A DNA stretch of 64,000 bases from Streptomyces mobaraensis. Lineage in GTDB: Bacteria > Actinomycetota > Actinomycetes > Streptomycetales > Streptomycetaceae. Location: positions 2,046,001 to 2,110,000 of the forward strand of contig NZ_CP083590.1 in the NCBI RefSeq assembly GCF_020099395.1, written 5' to 3'. Below the pieces are notes generated by a model. It saw only the letters and a list, made by a program, of their open reading frames with translations. It was not told the DNA's origin and made no database searches. The translations under genes and the position numbers were made by a program. This document shows positions 60,813 to 64,000 of this stretch, piece by piece; position 1 is the first letter of the stretch; the number at the start of each line of letters is the position of its first letter.

Positions 60813-61904
60813 TCAGTCGCGCACTACGGCGGCGCGGGAGGCGAGCAGCCGGCGGCGGCGCCACAGCACCAGCGGGACGGCCCCCGCGAGGCCCAGCGCC
60901 GGGGGCGCCGCGGCGGCGGCCGCGCCCAGACCGGGCTGGTCGAAGGTGTCGGGGACGGGCAGCGTCGCCCAGCGGTTCAGCGGCCAGGCGACGACGATCG
61001 CGCGGCCGACGACGTCGTCCACCGGCACGAAGCCACCGTCCTCGTCCTGGTGCCAGCGCGAGTCCATCGAGTTCTGCCGGTGGTCGCCCATCACCCACAG
61101 CTTGCCCTTGGGCACCGTGACCGGCCCGAAGGGCTTGTCGCTGCACGGGGTGTCCCCGGGGAAGATGTACGGCTCGTCGAGCGCCTTGCCGTTGACGACG
61201 ACGGGGTTGTTGCCGCCCTTGCACTCGACCTTGTCGCCGCCGACCGCGATGACCCGCTTGATCAGGTCCTTCTCCCCGGCGGACGGCATGAGTCCGACGA
61301 AGCTGAGGACCTTCTGCACCCCGTTGCCCACCGGCCCGGACTGCTCGCCCGGGGTGTCCCTCAACCAGCTGCCCGGGTCGTGGAAGACGACCACCTCGCC
61401 GCGCTCGGGCTCGGCGCCGAACCAGGGGGTGAGCTTGTCGACCAGCACCCGGTCGCCGCGCTGGAGGGTGTCCTGCATCGACTCGGACGGGATCGAGAAC
61501 GCCTGCACCAGGAACGTCTTGATGAAGAGCGCGAGGATCAGCGCGACGCCGATCAGGATCGGCAGTTCCTTCCAAAAGGACCGCTGCTTCCCGGCCTTTC
61601 CGGCTTTACCGGGCTTACCAGGCTTACCGGGCTCGCCGTCCTTCCCCAGCGACACCGGCTCCCCGGGCCCCCGGCCGTCCGGCAGGTCACCGCCCACCGG
61701 CCCGTCCGGAACCCGGCCGGGATCCTCCGGTGGCGGCGGCCCGCCCGGGCCCCCGTGGGGCCCTTGGGGCGAAGGGGGCGAAGGGGGCGAGGCAGGCGAG
61801 GGGGGAACACGTTCCCCCGCGGCCGGCTCCCCGGCACCGTCCGGGCGCTTCTCGGGCTCTCCATGGCCGGACCGGGCGCCGACCGCCACATCCCCCACAT
61901 CCAC
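60813..61904 (-). CDS. sipY: Type I signal peptidase (SipY-like) with long repeat-rich N-terminus
   Basis: A 363-residue signal peptidase. The first 108 residues are a cytoplasmic Pro/Gly/Lys extension with short repeats (SPASPPSPPSP; GEPGKPGKPGKAGKAGK). One membrane segment follows (about 115-135), then PSESMQDTL with Ser142, box D DLIKRVIAVGGD with Lys216, and LWVMGDHRQNSMDSR. A C-terminal hydrophobic segment ends in WRRRRLLASR. Start ATG at 61904. Middle-to-last gene of the four-gene cluster. Confidence 0.92.
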   Translation of the reverse strand: MDVGDVAVGARSGHGEPEKRPDGAGEPAAGERVPPSPASPPSPPSPQGPHGGPGGPPPPEDPGRVPDGPVGGDLPDGRGPGEPVSLGKDGEPGKPGKPGKAGKAGKQRSFWKELPILIGVALILALFIKTFLVQAFSIPSESMQDTLQRGDRVLVDKLTPWFGAEPERGEVVVFHDPGSWLRDTPGEQSGPVGNGVQKVLSFVGLMPSAGEKDLIKRVIAVGGDKVECKGGNNPVVVNGKALDEPYIFPGDTPCSDKPFGPVTVPKGKLWVMGDHRQNSMDSRWHQDEDGGFVPVDDVVGRAIVVAWPLNRWATLPVPDTFDQPGLGAAAAAAPPALGLAGAVPLVLWRRRRLLASRAAVVRD

Positions 61905-62078
61905 TCCTCACTCCGCGCTGTCGCCTGTCGCCATCCGCCGCAGGCCCGCCACTCCCTTAACGAGCGGGAGTTCCACAGGGGTCGGGGTCCGGATCATCCC
62001 GTTCACCCCGCCCGTCCCGGAACGTCCTCACCCTCCGGACCGGACCCGACGGAGCCGAGGAGACGGTGGCCGCCTCCG

Positions 62079-62942
62079 TCACCCCGACAGCCGGCGCCAG
62101 TGCCCCGGCGGCCAGGCGATCACCATGGCACGGCCGATGACCAGGTCTTCCGGGACGGTACCGTGCCCGGTCTCGGCGAGGTGGAACCGTGAATCGGCCG
62201 AGTCGGAGCGGTGGTCCCCCAGCACGAACAGCCGCCCGCGCGGCACCCGTACGTCGAACGGAAGCTCGGACGGCGGGTTTCCGGGGTGCACATACGGCTC
62301 GCGGACCGGCGAACCATTGACCATGATTTTGCCGCTCGCGTCACAGCACTTGACCCTGTCCCCGCCGACCGCGACCACCCGTTTGATCAGATCCTGTTCC
62401 CCCGCCGACGGCAGCAGCCCGACGAACGACAGCACCCGCCGCCCGGCCCGGATCCCGGCCGACCCCTCCTCGGGCTCCCCCGCCTCCCCCAGCCAGTCCC
62501 CCGGGTCCTTGAACACCACCACGTCGCCCCGGCCGGGCCGGTCGCCGAACCAGGGCGTCAGCTTGTCCACCAGCACCCGGTCGCCGATCCGGATCGTCTG
62601 CTCCATGGAGCCGGAGGGGATCACAAACGCCTGTACCAGGAACGTCTTCAGCACCAGAGCGATCAGCAGGGCCACCGACAGCAGGACGGGCACCTCGGTG
62701 ACCAGGGACCTCCGCCGGTTCCGCCGCACCCGCCGCGCCGCCAGACGCCGCGCCGCCCGCCCCACCGGCGCGGCATCCGCCGGCCGGGGCCCGTACCGCG
62801 CGCCCGCCCGCCCGTACCGTACGCGGGGACGCCCGCACCGCACCCGAGGACGTCCGTACCGTCCGCGGGGACGCCCGTACCGCGTGCCCGCCCCCGAACC
62901 CCGCCACCACCGGGGCCCGCCCCTACGGTGCCCCACGCGCAC
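62079..62942 (-). CDS. sipX: Type I signal peptidase (SipX-like) with Arg-rich repeat
   Basis: A 287-residue signal peptidase. The N-terminal 80 residues are strongly basic and contain imperfect repeats of a YGRPRxR unit (about 18-51: RYGRPRGRYGRPRVRCGRPR and on). The membrane segment lies at about 83-105. The catalytic residues are Ser112 in PSGSMEQTI and Lys187 in DLIKRVVAVGGD; box E is LFVLGDHRSDSADSR. No C-terminal membrane segment. The GTG start at 62942 overlaps the end of sipW by 20 bp, so the two are coupled; a GTG at 62936 is possible. Confidence 0.9.
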   Translation of the reverse strand: MRVGHRRGGPRWWRGSGAGTRYGRPRGRYGRPRVRCGRPRVRYGRAGARYGPRPADAAPVGRAARRLAARRVRRNRRRSLVTEVPVLLSVALLIALVLKTFLVQAFVIPSGSMEQTIRIGDRVLVDKLTPWFGDRPGRGDVVVFKDPGDWLGEAGEPEEGSAGIRAGRRVLSFVGLLPSAGEQDLIKRVVAVGGDRVKCCDASGKIMVNGSPVREPYVHPGNPPSELPFDVRVPRGRLFVLGDHRSDSADSRFHLAETGHGTVPEDLVIGRAMVIAWPPGHWRRLSG

Positions 62943-63747
62943 CCCCGCCCTGGCCGCGCGGCTCCGGTACGCCGTCGAAGGCGTCCGGCCGGTCCAGCGC
63001 GGTCCAGCGGCCGAGCGGCCAGCCGATCCACTCCGCCCGGCCGATCACCCGGTCCACCGGGACCATGCCGCCGCCCGGCTCCCCCAGGTGGTCGCGCGAG
63101 TCCCGGGACGCGCTGCGGTGATCACCCAGGACGAACAGCCGCCCCTCCGGCACCTCCACCCGGAAGGGCACCCGCGAGGCCGTGTCGCCCGGGAAGAGGT
63201 AGTTCTCGGTGATCACACGGCCGTTGACGGACAGCCGACCCCGGTGGTCGCAGACCACCCGGTCCCCGCCGATCCCCACGACCCGCTTCACGTAGTCCGT
63301 CGGCGCCGGCTGCATCAGGCCGACGGAGGAGGCGACCTTGCGCACTGCCTTCGTCACCGCGTTCTCGGCCGGCTCCTCCTGGACGAACGACCCCAGGCCG
63401 TCGAAAACGATCACGTCCCCGCGCCGCGGCTCGTCGCCGAAGCGGTAGGCCAGCTTGTTGACCAGCACCCGGTCGCCGGGCCGCAGGGTGTTCTCCATCG
63501 ACGCCGACGGGATCACGAACGGCTGCACCACATACGCGCTGACCAGCATCACGGAGGCCAGGCAGCAGACCAGCAGCACCCCCGCCCGGCGCAGCGGCCC
63601 GCCGCCGGTCACCCACCGCCACACCCGCCGGAGCAGCCCGGCGAGCGTCGAACGGCCCGGTATACGCGAAGAGCGCGACCGCTGCTCCTCGCCCCCTTCG
63701 GGGTGGGGAGAGCGGTCGCGCTCCGAAAGCTGTGCGTCGGTGTCCAT
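62923..63747 (-). CDS. sipW: Type I signal peptidase (SipW-like)
   Basis: A 274-residue signal peptidase. A charged N-terminus is followed by a membrane segment (about 54-74, RRAGVLLVCCLASVMLVSAYVV), PSASMENTL with Ser83, RRGDVIVFDG, box D DYVKRVVGIGGD with Lys154 and box E LFVLGDHRSASRDSR. There is no second hydrophobic segment. Start ATG at 63747. First gene of the sip cluster, just behind rplS. Confidence 0.92.
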   Translation of the reverse strand: MDTDAQLSERDRSPHPEGGEEQRSRSSRIPGRSTLAGLLRRVWRWVTGGGPLRRAGVLLVCCLASVMLVSAYVVQPFVIPSASMENTLRPGDRVLVNKLAYRFGDEPRRGDVIVFDGLGSFVQEEPAENAVTKAVRKVASSVGLMQPAPTDYVKRVVGIGGDRVVCDHRGRLSVNGRVITENYLFPGDTASRVPFRVEVPEGRLFVLGDHRSASRDSRDHLGEPGGGMVPVDRVIGRAEWIGWPLGRWTALDRPDAFDGVPEPRGQGGGARGAP

Positions 63748-63792
63748 CGGTCCGAGAGCCTATCCGGCCGGACCCGGACGCCGGGCGGAAGC

Positions 63793-64000
63793 TCAGTTGT
63801 CGCGCTTCTCCTTGATCTTCGCGGCCTTGCCGCGGAGCTCACGGAGGTAGTACAGCTTGGCGCGACGGACGTCACCGCGGGTCACGAGCTCGATCTTCTC
63901 GAAGATCGGGCTGTGGACCGGGAAGGTGCGCTCGACGCCGACCGAGAAGGAGACCTTGCGGACGGTGAAGGTCTCGCTGATGCCCGCGCCCTGGCGGCGG
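63793..64000 (-). CDS. rplS: 50S ribosomal protein L19, C-terminal fragment (runs off the window)
   Basis: The last 69 codons of L19, at the 30S-50S interface of the ribosome. The visible sequence reads [20 protein letters not shown], then [19 protein letters not shown] and [19 protein letters not shown], ending EKRDN. The start lies beyond base 64000. Position upstream of sipW is as in other Streptomyces. Confidence 0.96.
   Translation of the reverse strand, partial: RRQGAGISETFTVRKVSFSVGVERTFPVHSPIFEKIELVTRGDVRRAKLYYLRELRGKAAKIKEKRDN

Noticed and set aside
1..64000. tRNA or rRNA genes, CRISPR arrays, prophage or integrated element ends
   Set aside because: No cloverleaf-like runs with CCA-proximal TTCGA motifs, spaced identical repeats, integrases or attachment duplications were seen by eye; no automated scan was possible.

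Overview
The window is high-G+C (about 73-75% in most rows), actinobacterial and almost certainly Streptomyces chromosome core. The markers are the sporulation sigma factor gene whiG, four tandem type I signal peptidase genes as described in S. lividans (sipW-X-Y-Z), the rpsB-tsf-pyrH-frr-cdsA-rlmN block, and the ylxR-nusA-rimP cluster followed by proS, ispG, rseP and dxr. Gene content and order closely follow the S. coelicolor SCO56xx region as I remember it. Locus-tag comparisons below are from memory. I see no tRNA or rRNA genes, CRISPR array, intact insertion sequence, prophage or large biosynthetic cluster.

Layout. 1-2376 (minus): start of infB, then ylxR, nusA and rimP. 2574-4488 (plus): a small lipoprotein, a DUF4439 ferritin-like protein and an APH-fold protein that has lost its catalytic residues. 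4682-13932 (minus): proS, two acetyltransferases, ispG, rseP, dxr and an acyl-CoA dehydrogenase behind a near-perfect palindrome. 14063-19597: a two-component system, an aldehyde dehydrogenase and a PucR regulator. 19736-23924: a large membrane ATPase divergent from the 4-aminobutyrate aminotransferase gabT. 25450-29780: potA-potB-potC with a gamma-glutamylputrescine-oxidase-like flavoprotein. 30231-33537: a NADAR protein, a DUF4190 membrane protein, a probable aminodeoxyfutalosine deaminase of the futalosine menaquinone pathway and a GDPD. 33589-39102: potD, a Uma2 protein, an aminobutyraldehyde-type dehydrogenase, an Lrp regulator and a class III aminotransferase. Together the pot genes, flavoprotein, aminotransferases and dehydrogenases outline polyamine uptake and conversion through aminoaldehydes to GABA and succinate.

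39402-41344 is an ABC-like pair whose ATPase is degenerate. 41563-42489 is a DMT-type membrane protein. 42609-46448 is the thiamine ABC transporter thiB-thiP-thiQ behind a TPP riboswitch. The middle of thiP, about 900 bp (43916-44813), is scrambled by substitutions and frameshifts but is still recognisable as thiP. This is the most anomalous stretch of the window: either a very low-quality assembly patch or an extraordinary local decay.

46621-52583 holds rlmN, cdsA, frr, pyrH, tsf and rpsB with intercistronic terminator/attenuator hairpins. 52899-55212 holds a degenerate M23 protein, a TetR regulator and whiG. 55508-59219 holds dprA, comM, yraN and a DUF2469 gene. 59259-63747 holds a NUDIX gene and four signal peptidases. 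The window ends in rplS. Three copies of a long nested palindromic intergenic element (17.9, 41.4 and 53.5 kb) are also present.
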